A stretch of 64,000 nucleotides of DNA from assembly GCA_023657465.1 (NCBI GenBank), contig JAGTJX010000001.1:772358-836357 (forward strand), written 5' to 3'. A program made the translations under genes and the position numbers. The notes below the pieces were generated by a model. The model searched no databases. It saw only the letters and a list, made by a program, of their open reading frames with translations, and had not been told where the DNA came from. This document shows, piece after piece, positions 53,995 through 63,175 of the stretch (position 1 is the first letter of the stretch; each line of letters starts with the position of its first letter). This stretch comes from Lysobacteraceae bacterium. Its GTDB lineage: Bacteria > Bdellovibrionota > UBA1018 > JAGTJX01.

Positions 53995-55554
53995 ATGAAT
54001 CGTGAAAAGGCTAGAGCTTTATTAGAAGAAAAACATCGTCTATCGGAGTTAGGTGGCGGTGATACAAGGATTCAAAAACAACACACAGCTGGAAAGAAAA
54101 CAGCGCGTGAAAGAATCGGACTTCTCCTGGATCCAGGATCATTCACAGAGACCGATGCATTCGTTACACATCGTTGTACGGACTTCGGAATGGAGACACA
54201 AAAAGTTTTAGGTGACGGTGTCGTCACAGGATACGGAAATATCAACGGAAAACCTGTCGCAGTGTTCTCTCAGGACTTCACAGTATTCGGTGGAGCGCTC
54301 TCAGGAGCGCATGCTTCTAAGATCTGTAAGATCATGGACTTCGCCGCGAAGAATGGAATGCCAGTCATAGGTCTCAATGATTCAGGCGGCGCACGAATTC
54401 AAGAGGGTGTGGAGAGCTTAGGCGGCTATGCTGAGATTTTCTGGCGTAACGTTCAAGCCAGTGGCGTGATCCCACAAATCAGTGTGATTTTAGGACCTTG
54501 CGCAGGTGGTGCGGTTTATTCTCCTGCAATGACTGATTTTATTTTTATGGTTGAAGACACATCCTACATGTTTGTGACAGGTCCTGATGTGATTAAGACC
54601 GTGACTCACGAGACTGTAACGAAGGAAGCTCTAGGTGGCGCAGAAACTCACGCATCAAAGAGTGGTGTGAGTCAGTTCACTTATCCAAACGAAGCTGCAT
54701 GCTTAAAAGCTGTACGAAGACTGATGGAGTTCATTCCTTCCAATAATCTCGAGTCAAGCATGGGAATGGGAGCAAAAGATCCTGTAGATAGATCATGCAC
54801 TGGTATTGCAAAGATTCTTCCTGAGACTTCAAATAAACCTTACGACATGAGAGCGCTGATTGCAGAAGTCGTGGATGATGCTGAGTTCTTCGAAGTGGCA
54901 GAAGGCTACGCTAAGAATATCATCGTAGGATTCGCTCGTCTTGCAGGTCAATCTGTCGGTGTAGTCGGTAATCAACCCGCGCATCTTGCAGGTTGTTTGG
55001 ACATCAATGCTTCCACAAAGGCAGCACGTTTCGTGCGTTTTTGTGATGCGTTTAATATTCCAATCATCACGTTTGTAGATGTTCCAGGATTCTTACCAGG
55101 AACTTCTCAAGAGTATGGAGGAATTATCAAGCACGGAGCTAAGCTCCTCTATGCATTCAGTGAAGCAACAGTTCCTAAGCTCACTGTGATTACGCGTAAA
55201 GCTTATGGTGGAGCGTATGATGTCATGGCATCGAAGCACATCCGAGCTGATTTTAACTTCGCATATCCAGAAGCAGAAATTGCAGTGATGGGAGCTGATG
55301 GCGCAATTAATATTCTCTATCGCAAAGAAATCGAGCTCGCTGAGAAGAGTGGTAAAGTCGAAGCAGAACGTAAGCGTCTTGCTGAACTTTACAGAGATAC
55401 ATTCGCGAATCCTTACCGAGCGGCAGAGCTAGGTTATATTGACTCAGTGATTAAGCCTGAGGACACTCGCTCCGTGCTGATCCGTTCATTGAAACTTCTT
55501 AGTCAAAAACGAGAGCGCGGTCCTTCTCGTAAACACGGAAACATTCCGTTATGA
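53995..55554 (+). CDS. pccB: Acyl-CoA carboxylase carboxyltransferase subunit (propionyl-CoA carboxylase beta)
   Basis: A 519-residue crotonase-fold subunit that moves CO2 from biotin to acyl-CoA. It has the two oxyanion regions ([25 protein letters not shown] in blocks; [27 protein letters not shown] in blocks) and [28 protein letters not shown]. The fused 500-residue form with these motifs is the propionyl/methylmalonyl type rather than bacterial AccA+AccD. The start is Met 53995; a GTG at 53974 adds seven residues. It heads a four-gene operon with a biotin carboxylase, a biotin carrier and a mutase, supporting propionyl-CoA as substrate. Confidence 0.92.
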   Translation: MNREKARALLEEKHRLSELGGGDTRIQKQHTAGKKTARERIGLLLDPGSFTETDAFVTHRCTDFGMETQKVLGDGVVTGYGNINGKPVAVFSQDFTVFGGALSGAHASKICKIMDFAAKNGMPVIGLNDSGGARIQEGVESLGGYAEIFWRNVQASGVIPQISVILGPCAGGAVYSPAMTDFIFMVEDTSYMFVTGPDVIKTVTHETVTKEALGGAETHASKSGVSQFTYPNEAACLKAVRRLMEFIPSNNLESSMGMGAKDPVDRSCTGIAKILPETSNKPYDMRALIAEVVDDAEFFEVAEGYAKNIIVGFARLAGQSVGVVGNQPAHLAGCLDINASTKAARFVRFCDAFNIPIITFVDVPGFLPGTSQEYGGIIKHGAKLLYAFSEATVPKLTVITRKAYGGAYDVMASKHIRADFNFAYPEAEIAVMGADGAINILYRKEIELAEKSGKVEAERKRLAELYRDTFANPYRAAELGYIDSVIKPEDTRSVLIRSLKLLSQKRERGPSRKHGNIPL

Positions 55555-57083
55555 AAAAAGTACTCATTGCAAATCGAGGTGAGATTGCGATTCGTATTGC
55601 TCGTACTGCAAAGGCTTTGGGATTCAAAACGGTAGCCGTCTACTCAGAAGCTGACCGATTCTCAGAACACGCGAAGTATTGTGATCAAGCCGTATTCATT
55701 GGCGAGAGCGAACCTAAGAAGAGCTATCTCGATGCAGAAAAGATCATTGCAGCAGCCAAATCTACAGGCGCGGGATTCATTCATCCAGGTTATGGTTTCT
55801 TGAGTGAGCGACCTCACTTCGTAGAAGCATGCGAGAAGGCTGGTATTATCTTCGTCGGTCCTTCAGCTGATTCCATGAGACGCATGGGCGATAAGATCGA
55901 GGCACGTAAGACTGTTGATGGTATTGGTGTACCGAGAGTGCCAGGAAGCGTAGGGGCACTGAAGAATGCAGATGAAACCAAGAAATTTGCGAAGCAAATT
56001 GGGTACCCAGTTTTACTAAAGGCCACTGCAGGCGGCGGCGGCAAGGGGATGAGGCGAGTCGACAAAGAATCAGAGATTGAGTCTGCACTCGATGGTGCAT
56101 CACGAGAGGCTCTTGGTGCATTCGGAGATGGAGCCATGTATCTCGAAAAATATATTTTAGAGCCTCACCATGTTGAGATTCAAGTCTTCGGTGATGGTGA
56201 AGGTGGCGCAATTCATTGTGGTGAGCGTGAGTGTTCTATTCAACGTCGTCATCAAAAAGTCTGGGAAGAATCCCCAAGTCCAATTCTGAATCAGTATCCT
56301 AAGACACGTGAGAAAATGTGTGAAGCTGCGGTTAAAATTGCTTCACACATCAAGTATGCAGGTGCGGGAACTTTTGAGTTCATTGTTGATGGAGAAGGGA
56401 ATTTTTATTTTTTAGAGATGAACACAAGATTGCAAGTCGAGCATCCGGTCACTGAATGGGTGACAGGGATTGATCTCGTCTCTATGCAGCTGAAGCTCGC
56501 TAATGGAGAGTTTAAAATTGGCAAGGCACCTGAGACTCGCGGATCATCAATTGAAGTGCGTATCTATGCAGAAGATCCACAGACTTTCTTACCCGCTCCA
56601 GGAACATTAAATACGATCACTGCTCCAGGTGGTGCGTTCATTCGCTGGGATTCTTCAATGACTCCGGGAAGTGAGATCAGTTTGTTCTATGATCCTATGA
56701 TCGCAAAGCTCAGCACTTGGGGGGAAACCCGTGAGATGGCGATTGCTAGAATGCGAATAGCACTTGATGAAGTGAGACTAGAGCCACCCAAAACTTCAAA
56801 GCTTGCTCAGACAGGATCACTTCGTACCAATCTTACTTTTCTTAAGAAGCTTGTACGAAACAAAGATGTCTTGGCAGGAAATACCACTACAGACCTCATT
56901 GCTGTGAATACTGATCTGACGCAAGATCGTAGCTCAGATGTCACTGAGCGAGACGCAATCTCAATCGCTCTCACTCAGCTACTTCTCGATCAATCGCAGA
57001 GTGTAGAGGCCACTACTGGCAAAGGTGTGAGCGAATCTCCTTGGGGATTACGTTCACGCAATGAGGGACTGAGATCATGGTAA
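55551..57083 (+). CDS. pccA: Biotin carboxylase subunit of acyl-CoA carboxylase
   Basis: A 510-residue ATP-grasp enzyme that carboxylates biotin. It has [28 protein letters not shown], the glycine-rich loop [39 protein letters not shown] and [18 protein letters not shown]. There is no biotin-carrier domain at the C-terminus; the last 70 residues are a diverged linker, and the carrier is the next gene. It overlaps pccB by 4 bases and the carrier gene by 7. Acetyl-CoA carboxylase use cannot be excluded. Confidence 0.92.
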   Translation: MKKVLIANRGEIAIRIARTAKALGFKTVAVYSEADRFSEHAKYCDQAVFIGESEPKKSYLDAEKIIAAAKSTGAGFIHPGYGFLSERPHFVEACEKAGIIFVGPSADSMRRMGDKIEARKTVDGIGVPRVPGSVGALKNADETKKFAKQIGYPVLLKATAGGGGKGMRRVDKESEIESALDGASREALGAFGDGAMYLEKYILEPHHVEIQVFGDGEGGAIHCGERECSIQRRHQKVWEESPSPILNQYPKTREKMCEAAVKIASHIKYAGAGTFEFIVDGEGNFYFLEMNTRLQVEHPVTEWVTGIDLVSMQLKLANGEFKIGKAPETRGSSIEVRIYAEDPQTFLPAPGTLNTITAPGGAFIRWDSSMTPGSEISLFYDPMIAKLSTWGETREMAIARMRIALDEVRLEPPKTSKLAQTGSLRTNLTFLKKLVRNKDVLAGNTTTDLIAVNTDLTQDRSSDVTERDAISIALTQLLLDQSQSVEATTGKGVSESPWGLRSRNEGLRSW

Positions 57084-57601
57084 CGGTAGCTGGACATAAA
57101 ATTGAATTCTTAGAACTTCCTCGTGGAGATCAAGGTGAAGTGAGAGCTCTTGTTTCTGGCAAGCCTCAAACGCTTCGTTGGAAGAAAGACAATCAAGGAA
57201 TCTGGATTGAGTTTCAAGATCAGATCATAGGTCTTGATCTCACATTAGAGAATAGAGACGAAGGAGGCGTGAGCTTCTCAGGCCAAAGGCGTTTTGGTGA
57301 AGCATTCTCGTTTGCAGGTGTGAGTCTCATGAGAGAAGGAGATGAGCTCATCGCAGGTCAGTCCAGTGGCAAGAAAAAATCAACACGCATTAAGGCTCAA
57401 ATGCCTGGAAAAATCATTAAAATCTTGGTTACAGCCGGTAATGAAGTCAATTCTGGTGATCCGCTTCTCGTCATGGAAGCCATGAAGATGGAAAATGAAA
57501 TTAAGGCGAACTCAAATTACAAAATCACTGAAGTCAAAATCCAAGTTGGACAAGCGGTAGAAACCGGTGCTGAACTCATCACGATGGAGCCCATCACGTA
57601 A
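57077..57601 (+). CDS. Biotin carboxyl carrier protein
   Basis: A 174-residue protein. The last 75 or so residues are a biotinyl/lipoyl domain with MPGKIIKILVTAGNEVNSGDPLLVMEAMKMENEI in blocks; the Lys in EAMKMEN receives biotin. The N-terminal half is a beta-rich region like the BT/linker domains that join carboxylase subunits. It lies between the carboxylase and mutase genes, with its stop codon directly before the mutase ATG. Confidence 0.92.
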   Translation: MVTVAGHKIEFLELPRGDQGEVRALVSGKPQTLRWKKDNQGIWIEFQDQIIGLDLTLENRDEGGVSFSGQRRFGEAFSFAGVSLMREGDELIAGQSSGKKKSTRIKAQMPGKIIKILVTAGNEVNSGDPLLVMEAMKMENEIKANSNYKITEVKIQVGQAVETGAELITMEPIT

Positions 57602-59176
57602 ATGTCAGAATTCCATACACGATCAAACATTCCTGTCAAAGAATTCTACTCGGAGAAGGATCTGCCAAAAAATGAACTAGGTAATCCGGGTGAGTTTCCA
57701 TTCACTCGCGGTGTTCAGAAGAACATGTACCGTGGACGTCTCTGGACCATGAGGCAATACGCAGGATTTGGTTCTGCCGTAGAGTCCAACAAGCGATACA
57801 AGTACTTACTTGCCAAAGGGACGATGGGTTTATCGGTTGCATTTGATCTCCCCACTCAGCTCGGCTACGATCCTGACCACGTTCGTTCAAAAGGTGAAGT
57901 AGGTAAAGTTGGTGTTTCTATCTCTACTCTTGATGACATGAGAGTGCTCTTCGATGGAATTGATCAATCGAAGATCTCTACTTCTATGACGATCAATGCA
58001 ACAGCTGTCATTCTACTCGCATTCTATGCAGCAGTAGCAAAAGAACGTGGTGTGGACTTCAAAGATCTTCGTGGGACAGTCCAGAATGACGTATTAAAAG
58101 AATACATTGCTCGAGGAAACTTTATTTACCCACCTACGGGTGCGCTTCGAATTATCACTGATATGTTCGCTTGGTGCAGTGAGAACACACCCAAGTGGAA
58201 CCCGATTAGTATCAGTGGTTATCACATTCGCGAGGCTGGATCAGATGCAGTGCAGGAGCTTGCCTTCACCTTTGGGAATGCGATGACTTATGTTCAATCT
58301 GCAATCGACAAGGGACTCAATGTCGATGAGTTTGCAGGTCAGCTCTCCTTCTTCTTCAATGTTCATTCAGATTTCTTCGAAGAGATTGCAAAGTTCAGAG
58401 CTGCACGCAGAATCTGGGCTAAGATCATGAAAGAGAAGTTTAAATCGAATGATCCTAGATCGCAGATGCTGAGATTTCACTCTCAGACAGCGGGATCAAC
58501 GCTTACAGCTCAGCAGCCTGAGAATAATATCGTACGTGTTGCGATTCAGGCATTGTCTTCAGTCCTAGGTGGAACGCAAAGCTTGCATACCAATTCAATG
58601 GATGAAGCACTTGCTCTCCCAACAGAATCTTCTGCATCGCTTGCGCTCAGAACTCAGCAGATCATAGCCTTTGAAACTCAAGTTACTCAGACAGTGGATC
58701 CTCTAGGGGGTAGCTACTTCATCGAAAATCTCACTAGTGATATCGAAGCTCGTGTTTGGAAGTACTTCGATGAGATCGAAAAACGTGGCGGCATGATTCA
58801 CAGTATTGAAAACGGGTACATTCAGTCTGAAATTCTGAACTCAGCTTATCAAGACCAAAAAGCAATGGATAAAGGCGATCTAAAAGTTGTGGGAGTTAAT
58901 TGTTTCTCTGAGAATTCTGGATCAGTAAAACCTGAGCTCATGAAAATTGATCCAAAATTAGAAAAACAAGCTATCCAAAAAATTTCTGAGTACAAGAAAA
59001 AGAGAGATTCAAATAAAACACAAGAGGCGTTGAAGAAGCTTGTACTCGGTGCTCGAGGTTCAGATAATCTTCAAGCACTGATTCTAGAGTGTGCTTACGC
59101 GGATGCGACACTGGGAGAAATCTCAGATGCTCTCCGTACGGTGTTCGGGCAGTACCAGCAACATTCTGGGTTTTAG
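57602..59176 (+). CDS. mcmA: Methylmalonyl-CoA mutase large subunit, without B12-binding domain
   Basis: A 524-residue TIM-barrel subunit that interconverts methylmalonyl-CoA and succinyl-CoA by a radical mechanism. It has MYRGRLWTMRQYAGFGSAVESN, GLSVAFDLPTQLGYDPDH, LRGTVQNDVLKEYIARG, ISISGYHIREAGSDAVQELAFT and RFHSQTAGSTLTAQQPENN in blocks. The Tyr in RQYAGF and the Arg in ALRIITDM fall where methylmalonyl-type, not isobutyryl-type, mutases have Tyr and Arg (recalled alignment, moderate weight). The DxHxxG cobalamin domain is absent, as in split archaeal-type enzymes; its gene is not in the window. It completes propionyl-CoA to succinyl-CoA with the carboxylase. Confidence 0.9.
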   Translation: MSEFHTRSNIPVKEFYSEKDLPKNELGNPGEFPFTRGVQKNMYRGRLWTMRQYAGFGSAVESNKRYKYLLAKGTMGLSVAFDLPTQLGYDPDHVRSKGEVGKVGVSISTLDDMRVLFDGIDQSKISTSMTINATAVILLAFYAAVAKERGVDFKDLRGTVQNDVLKEYIARGNFIYPPTGALRIITDMFAWCSENTPKWNPISISGYHIREAGSDAVQELAFTFGNAMTYVQSAIDKGLNVDEFAGQLSFFFNVHSDFFEEIAKFRAARRIWAKIMKEKFKSNDPRSQMLRFHSQTAGSTLTAQQPENNIVRVAIQALSSVLGGTQSLHTNSMDEALALPTESSASLALRTQQIIAFETQVTQTVDPLGGSYFIENLTSDIEARVWKYFDEIEKRGGMIHSIENGYIQSEILNSAYQDQKAMDKGDLKVVGVNCFSENSGSVKPELMKIDPKLEKQAIQKISEYKKKRDSNKTQEALKKLVLGARGSDNLQALILECAYADATLGEISDALRTVFGQYQQHSGF

Positions 59177-59180
59177 TTAA

Positions 59181-60266
59181 TTATAGTGCAGGAATTTGCT
59201 CAACCAGTTTTTTATGTTCAGGGGTAGCCAAGATTGATTTTGCTTTTTCCCACTTTGCATCAGAGTAAGGCAGAAGAACTTTTCTTTTGAGTTCCATAGA
59301 TCTCTCTGCTGCAACGATGATGATTTCTGGCTTAAGATCACCTTTATCTAAGAAGTTCATTAATGCTTGATAAGCTTTGCGTGTAGCGGGTTCTGAGCGA
59401 TAAATCAGAAGGTCGCACCCTGCTTCAAGTGCTAATCTAGGAGAGTCTTCCTCTCCGAAGTGATCCGTAATTGCCTTCATCTCGAGATCATCGCTGATGA
59501 TGAGTCCTTTGAACCCTAGTTCTCCACGCAAAATGTCTTTTAAAATCTTAGGTGACATTGTGGCGGTATTCTTAGGGTCAAGACTTGGAACTAGCATATG
59601 AGCTGTCATGACCAAATTGCAGCCTGCTTTAAAGCCACTGATGAAGGGTAAGAACTCACGTCTACGGATTGTCTCAGCATCTGTGTCTACTCTAGGAAGT
59701 GCGAAGTGCGAATCTGTATTGGTATCTCCATGACCTGGAAAGTGCTTCACACAAGGTTGCACATCATTCTCCAGATGTCCCCGAGTTGTTGCAGATACGA
59801 ACTCAGCGACAATCTCAGCATCGTCGCCATAAGCGCGGTCACCGATGACAGTATTGTCTGGGTTGGTATTCACATCGGCAACAGGTGTGAAGTTGATATT
59901 AATCCCAACGGAAGCGAGCTCCTTGGCAGTTAAAACAGAAATTTCGTAATCGAGTTTAACAGATTTTGTTTTAGCAATTGCGAGAGCCTTCGGAATGAGT
60001 GTGAAGCCTTTTTTGAACCGCTGAACTCTTCCGCCTTCATGGTCAACGCTGATCCAAAGTGGTAAATCGTTTCTATGTGATTGAATCTGATTACAAAGAG
60101 CCAGAACTTGTTCTGGGTTATCATAGTTATGAGCAAAGATCAGAGTCCCACCCATTTTTGTTTTCTTCCAGAACTCCGTAGTCTCAGGACTGATTGTTTT
60201 ACCAGGAAATCCAGCTATAAAGCATTCACCTAATAAATCTTTTGCTGAAGCTAGTTTATTTGCCAT
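59181..60266 (-). CDS. nagZ: Beta-N-acetylglucosaminidase NagZ (GH3)
   Basis: A 361-residue GH3 hydrolase that removes GlcNAc from anhydro-muropeptides in wall recycling. It has GGTLIFAHNYDNPEQV, SVDHEGGRVQRFK, INFTPVADVNTNPDN, VIGDRAYG and the NagZ signature KHFPGHGDTNTDSHFALP, with the catalytic His/Asp pair in the same loop and D in LIISDDLEMKAI as nucleophile. No signal peptide, so cytosolic. It overlaps the upstream gene by 11 bases and ends 4 bases from the convergent mutase gene. Confidence 0.92.
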   Translation of the reverse strand: MANKLASAKDLLGECFIAGFPGKTISPETTEFWKKTKMGGTLIFAHNYDNPEQVLALCNQIQSHRNDLPLWISVDHEGGRVQRFKKGFTLIPKALAIAKTKSVKLDYEISVLTAKELASVGININFTPVADVNTNPDNTVIGDRAYGDDAEIVAEFVSATTRGHLENDVQPCVKHFPGHGDTNTDSHFALPRVDTDAETIRRREFLPFISGFKAGCNLVMTAHMLVPSLDPKNTATMSPKILKDILRGELGFKGLIISDDLEMKAITDHFGEEDSPRLALEAGCDLLIYRSEPATRKAYQALMNFLDKGDLKPEIIIVAAERSMELKRKVLLPYSDAKWEKAKSILATPEHKKLVEQIPAL

Positions 60267-60978
60267 TTTTTAAAAACTCTTTTGCTTTGGTTTCGGTAGT
60301 GCTCTCAACGAGTGCATTCTGCTCTGGCATTTCCATTTGGATCATTTGGCCGGATGGCTTCACCCACCAGTAAGAAGAGGCGTCACGGAAGTGAACAGTG
60401 AATTTCTGTGTTTTGTTTGCTTTTGAAAACTTATCTTCTTTCTCAAGTCTGACCCAGCCCGGAGAAATAGGAAAGTCTGTAACATAGCTATCTTCAACTA
60501 TGGCTTTGAAGTTCATTTTCTTGCCGACTTTGAACTTCGCCCAATTCTTGGCAATCCAAACAGGAAAGAATGTCGCTAAGAAAGTTTCCTTCGGTAGCTG
60601 TCTATTCCAAGTTTTAATGTTGGCTGCTTCTCTCATCTTAATATGCAGTGAGTTCTTCTCGTTCAGCGTTCCGTCAATGATGGTTTCTGATGATGGGCCA
60701 TTGGATCTGAAGAAGTTGAATAAAATGGGAGTGAGTTCTTCGTTGTTCTTTGCAAGGAGACCTATGTGTTCTTCAATGATCGAGTCCTTCTCTTTCTTCC
60801 ACATTTTCTGTTGGAAGTGAATTTGCTCACCACGGTCTTCTACGGTTTCGTTGTAGTAAGAGAAAGGAACATTATCGTAGACCTTGATGGTGTACCAACT
60901 ATCCCAAAGGATTTTCTTGTCTTCAGCATGGAGAGAAGTGGTTGAAAAAAATGCTAGAAAGATGAGTTGCAGTATCAT
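60256..60978 (-). CDS. Exported protein of unknown function
   Basis: A 240-residue protein that I do not recognise. Met 60978 gives the signal peptide MILQLIFLAFFSTTSLHA and overlaps the YihY stop by 4 bases; the longer frame to 61221 is antisense-like sequence inside yihY. The mature part is mixed, with KILWDSWYTIKVYDNVPFSYYNE and RDASSYWWVKPSGQMIQMEM, which looks like a lipocalin-like or LolA-type beta protein without clear motifs. It lies between YihY and NagZ genes in one operon. Confidence 0.7.
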   Translation of the reverse strand: MILQLIFLAFFSTTSLHAEDKKILWDSWYTIKVYDNVPFSYYNETVEDRGEQIHFQQKMWKKEKDSIIEEHIGLLAKNNEELTPILFNFFRSNGPSSETIIDGTLNEKNSLHIKMREAANIKTWNRQLPKETFLATFFPVWIAKNWAKFKVGKKMNFKAIVEDSYVTDFPISPGWVRLEKEDKFSKANKTQKFTVHFRDASSYWWVKPSGQMIQMEMPEQNALVESTTETKAKEFLKNGK

Positions 60979-61763
60979 TGAAGCTCCAAGCGATTCTGTA
61001 TGACCGCTGAAAGAGCGGCTCCAGTTAAGATTACAAGCCAAGTGACATAAATCCAAACGAGAAAAATAGGAATGGCTCCTAGGCTTCCATAAATTTTTGA
61101 ATAGGTGACGACTTTTTGATTGTAGATGGAATACCCGAATTTTGCTGTCTGCCAAAGAGTCGTTGTAAATACTCCTCCAATGAGTGCTGCGCGCCAATTT
61201 ACTTTCTTGTTTGGGATCCATTTATTCATCGCAGTAAACACAAAAAGAGTGATGAAAAGAGCAGAAAATCCAGAAGGTAAGTAATCTGAAAAGCCAGAAG
61301 TTCCAATGGAGGTATACCCGATGAAAAGGGATGCCGAGAGAGGCCCAATGGTGATGATGAACCAATAGGCAGCGATTCGACTGAATAGTCCTCTCTGTAT
61401 CTTGGTCTTCCAGACCTTGTTTACGGTTTTTTCGATGCTGGAGAGTAGGCTCATGCTCGTGATGATGAGTCCTATAAACCCGGTAGCTCCTAAGGCTCCT
61501 CCATGGATATTGGCTATGAATTTCCTGATTTGAGTTAGTGTTTCTTCTCCAGCACCTTGGGCTAGATTTTTTAAGATCAGAGGCTCAATGAGCTCACTTA
61601 AATGGTTCAAGCCACCAAACGCCTGAAAGATTGCAAAACTAACGGCAAGTAGCGGAATCACCGATAAGATGGTTGTGTAAGCTAGAGCACTAGAAGTCAT
61701 TGGTAATTGAGATTCTCGAATCAAAGTGAGTGTGTCGTTAAAGACCTGTTTGGCTCTGTTCAT
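60975..61763 (-). CDS. YihY/BrkB-family inner membrane protein
   Basis: A 262-residue protein with about six membrane segments, of the YihY/virulence factor BrkB family formerly called ribonuclease BN. It has SALAYTTILSVIPLLAVSFAIFQAFGG, GFIGLIITSMSLLSSIEKTVNKVWKT and GSLGAIPIFLVWIYVTWLVILTGAAL in blocks. The function of this family is unsettled. TAGAAT with an extended TG lies 11 bases before the ATG and no ribosome site is seen. It heads an operon with the unknown exported protein and NagZ. Confidence 0.88.
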   Translation of the reverse strand: MNRAKQVFNDTLTLIRESQLPMTSSALAYTTILSVIPLLAVSFAIFQAFGGLNHLSELIEPLILKNLAQGAGEETLTQIRKFIANIHGGALGATGFIGLIITSMSLLSSIEKTVNKVWKTKIQRGLFSRIAAYWFIITIGPLSASLFIGYTSIGTSGFSDYLPSGFSALFITLFVFTAMNKWIPNKKVNWRAALIGGVFTTTLWQTAKFGYSIYNQKVVTYSKIYGSLGAIPIFLVWIYVTWLVILTGAALSAVIQNRLELQ

Positions 61764-61815
61764 CTTATGACGTCATTCTAGCATATCGCCATAGAGCTGG
61801 TGAGTTGTTGGTTTT

Positions 61816-61845
61816 TTGACGCTCCATTGTTTTTTTTCTTGTACT
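61816..61845 (+). promoter_or_regulatory. Candidate promoter for the TadC-like operon
   Basis: TTGACG (61816-61821), 18-base spacer, TGTACT (61840-61845), leaving a leader of about 40 bases with a GAGG site before the ATG at 61890. Unlike most first genes here, this one has a normal leader. Confidence 0.4.
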
Positions 61846-61889
61846 AACAAAGTTTTTATTTGGGTTCACCGATAAGAATACGAGGACTT

Positions 61890-62810
61890 ATGCTGAGTAA
61901 TGCACTTCAGGGACAAATAGTTGTAAATGCAGCTTATGTATTAATCTTCGTTGCGGTATTTATTATCGGACGAATGATCATGAAAGAGGCCGAAGCTCTT
62001 ACAGCTCAAGAGAGTTTGGCAGAAAGCTCTGGCCGTAAGGCTAGTCACTTCCTGATCAAGTCTCTGCGTCCTGTTTACAGTCAGTACATTGCTCCGCTCA
62101 TCATCAAAAAACCTCGCTGGGATAAACAGCGAGAGAAGTATAAACAAATGATTGCTTCGGCAGGAATCAAAGATGAGATCACTCCTGATGAATTCATTGC
62201 GTTCAAATTCACCATGGTGATTGTGCTCCCACTCTTTCTAGGTTTGATGAAAACTCAAGATGTAGATATTCCACCGATTGCAATTTGGCTCAGTGGTCCA
62301 CTGGGTTGGTTAGTTCCAGACCAAATTGCAAAAGGCTTAATCGAAGCAAGACAAAAAGCAATCAAAAGAGCAATGCCATTTATCATTGATCTGCTCGCAC
62401 TCTCAACAGAAGCAGGATTAGATTTTGCAGGAGCAATCGGCAAGGTGGTTGAAAAAGCAAACCCAAGTCCGCTCATCGAAGAGTTTGGACAAGTTTTAAG
62501 AGAAGTAAGAGTGGGTTCCTCTCGCTCGGATGCATTACGAGAGATGGGAAATCGAATTAACATGATTGAAATCGGTTCTTTCGTAGCCATATTGATCTCC
62601 TCAGATCAAATGGGTGCATCTATCGGAAAAACTCTTAGACAACAATCTGAGCAAATCAGATCGCAAAGAACTCTCGAAGCGGAAAAAGCAGGTGCAACAG
62701 CAGCATCTAAGCTCATGTTTCCTACCATTGGTCTAGGCATGCCTGCGGTGATGATCATGGTGTTAGGTCCTACAATTGTTCAATGGCTCAGTGGAGGATC
62801 AGGACTCTGA
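61890..62810 (+). CDS. Type II secretion F-domain protein, TadC-like
   Basis: A 306-residue inner-membrane protein with an N-terminal helix (NAAYVLIFVAVFIIGRM), two helices around 110-150 and one at the C-terminus. The GspF/TadC cytoplasmic domain has AMPFIIDLLALSTEAGLDFAGAI and LILSSDQMGASIGKTLRQQSEQIR-type blocks. This is the TadC partner of a Tad pilus. The Met at 61890 has CGAGGAC nearby and is preferred over a TTG 30 bases upstream. The other Tad parts (TadA, TadB) are not in the window. A DUF192 gene and an FHA gene follow. Confidence 0.88.
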   Translation: MLSNALQGQIVVNAAYVLIFVAVFIIGRMIMKEAEALTAQESLAESSGRKASHFLIKSLRPVYSQYIAPLIIKKPRWDKQREKYKQMIASAGIKDEITPDEFIAFKFTMVIVLPLFLGLMKTQDVDIPPIAIWLSGPLGWLVPDQIAKGLIEARQKAIKRAMPFIIDLLALSTEAGLDFAGAIGKVVEKANPSPLIEEFGQVLREVRVGSSRSDALREMGNRINMIEIGSFVAILISSDQMGASIGKTLRQQSEQIRSQRTLEAEKAGATAASKLMFPTIGLGMPAVMIMVLGPTIVQWLSGGSGL

Positions 62811-63175
62811 TGACTTATGAATTTGTAAATCAAAAAAATTCAAAGAGTCTCGCATCTCGCGCAAAGAAGGCGTCGAGTTATGCCCAGAGGTTGCTCGGTC
62901 TCATGGGTAAGAAGGATTTGCCACAGGGTGAAGGTCTCTGGTTTCCGAAGTGCAATAGCATCCATATGTGGTTCATGAAAATTCCAATCGACGCTGTGTT
63001 TATTAAAAAAGAAGGCAACGATTACAGAGTGATTAAGTGTTTTTCAAGATTGAAGCCATGGAGAGTGTTCCCTGCGATGAGTTTGAATGCAACTGACGTG
63101 ATCGAACTTCCAGTAGGAGTCATCGACTCAGCAGAAGTGAGAGAGGGGGATCTACTATGTATAAACTCAAAATAG
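62810..63175 (+). CDS. DUF192-family protein
   Basis: A 121-residue protein of the DUF192 family, function unknown. The typical blocks are RAKKASSYAQRLLGLMGKKDLPQGEGLWF, CNSIHMWFMKIPIDAVFIKK and VIKCFSRLKPWRVFPAMSLNATDVIELPVG. Unlike many family members it lacks a signal peptide. The start Met at 62810 overlaps the stop of the TadC-like gene (TGATG), so the two are coupled; an upstream frame to 62783 is not used. It overlaps the FHA gene by 19 bases. Confidence 0.85.
   Translation: MTYEFVNQKNSKSLASRAKKASSYAQRLLGLMGKKDLPQGEGLWFPKCNSIHMWFMKIPIDAVFIKKEGNDYRVIKCFSRLKPWRVFPAMSLNATDVIELPVGVIDSAEVREGDLLCINSK

Noticed and set aside
60979-61221. 81-codon extension of the exported protein before nagZ
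   Set aside because: It lies within the YihY coding sequence, and the signal peptide begins at the Met at 60978.
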